This document shows positions 63,857 through 64,000 of a DNA stretch of 64,000 nt, one piece after another. Under the pieces are notes generated by a model. The model worked only from the letters and a program-made list of their open reading frames with translations. It searched no databases and was not told where the DNA came from. Origin of the DNA: Azorinus chamasolen (lineage: Eukaryota > Mollusca > Bivalvia > Cardiida > Solecurtidae); contig OY755237.1 in the NCBI GenBank assembly GCA_963576725.1, positions 68,465,472 to 68,529,471 of the forward strand. Direction: 5' to 3'. The position numbers and the translations under genes were made by a program. Position 1 is the first letter of the stretch. The number at the start of each line of letters is the position of its first letter.

Positions 63857-64000
63857 CCCTTTCGCTGCCAAACTCTGTCGTCTGCTAACTTTGTCGTCTG
63901 CTACAAATTTTCATTTTTTTGTATTTTCTTCATTTTTGTTTCAAAAGCATAGTAACAGTAACAAACAGTTTGGATCCTGATGAGACGCCGAGTTACTCTC
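63857..64000 (+). mobile_element. MITE family C, cut by the window end
   Basis: TTAA is at 63853-63856. The left end CCCTTTCGCTGCCAAACTC is followed by TCGTCTGCTAACTTTGTCG, an A/T-rich part, and the palindrome AACAGTTTGGATCC, then GATGAGACGCCGAGTTACTC. The right half lies beyond the window. Confidence 0.85.

Overview
This window is eukaryotic, A+T-rich and looks like a transposon graveyard between genes or inside a large intron. No intact protein-coding gene was found. The repeat content points to a bivalve mollusc: pearl/CvA-like elements with a tetranucleotide tract and a tandem core of about 150 bp, a reverse-transcriptase family with a recurrent 3' tail, a mariner transposase with a DUF4817-type N-terminus, and very many short palindromic MITEs. 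The species is an inference (heterodont bivalve, Dreissena- or Mya-like) and is not proven.

Recognisable protein remains are all transposon-derived and all broken. A tyrosine-recombinase (Crypton/DUF3504-like) pseudogene lies inside an element with terminal inverted repeats (1735-2894). C-terminal and N-terminal pieces of one reverse-transcriptase family lie in the order 3' part then 5' part (5835-7790), with tail copies at 6492, 8560 and 22850. A Tc1-type DD34E transposase pseudogene is at 35333-36296 (minus strand). A mariner-type transposase pseudogene is at 41605-42265 (minus strand), itself inserted in a MITE.

Most other structure is short non-autonomous elements. For this report they are lettered. 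TTAA-flanked, piggyBac-like families are A (TIR CCCTTTCCCTCAT), B (CCCTTTCCCT, with a CAAACAGNGTAGACCC palindrome), C (CCCTTTCGCTGCC), N (CCCTTATCCCGCT), L (CCCATTTGCTCCCA) and O (CCTTTAGCCTG). TA-flanked, pogo/Tc1-like families are D (CAGTAAAACCTCTCTAA), E (CAGTTGAACTTCGA) and H (CAGTGCTCCCTC). G, J and K are fold-back elements of unknown class. Three elements with hAT-like features sit at 4257-5243, 24334-24685 and 50418-50677; the first two have exact 8-bp target duplications.

Layout: 1-5250 Crypton-like element, palindromes, A copies and a large fold-back; 5250-9260 reverse-transcriptase remains; 9260-14270 sparse, then A/N copies, a pearl-like element and GA-rich repeat; 16900-26600 dense MITEs with nesting; 27000-31800 sparse, with tRNA-like stretches; 31860-45000 dense MITEs with the two transposase pseudogenes; 45700-50700 MITEs and a local tandem duplication; 51200-55240 a 2-kb tandem segmental duplication; 56000-64000 MITE clusters, a second pearl-like element and minisatellites.

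The most interesting signal is modularity. Families with different TIRs and different target sites (TTAA or TA) carry the same palindromic core, for example GCTCCTATAGGAGC. Several insertions can be proved inside this window by comparing empty and filled paralogous sites.
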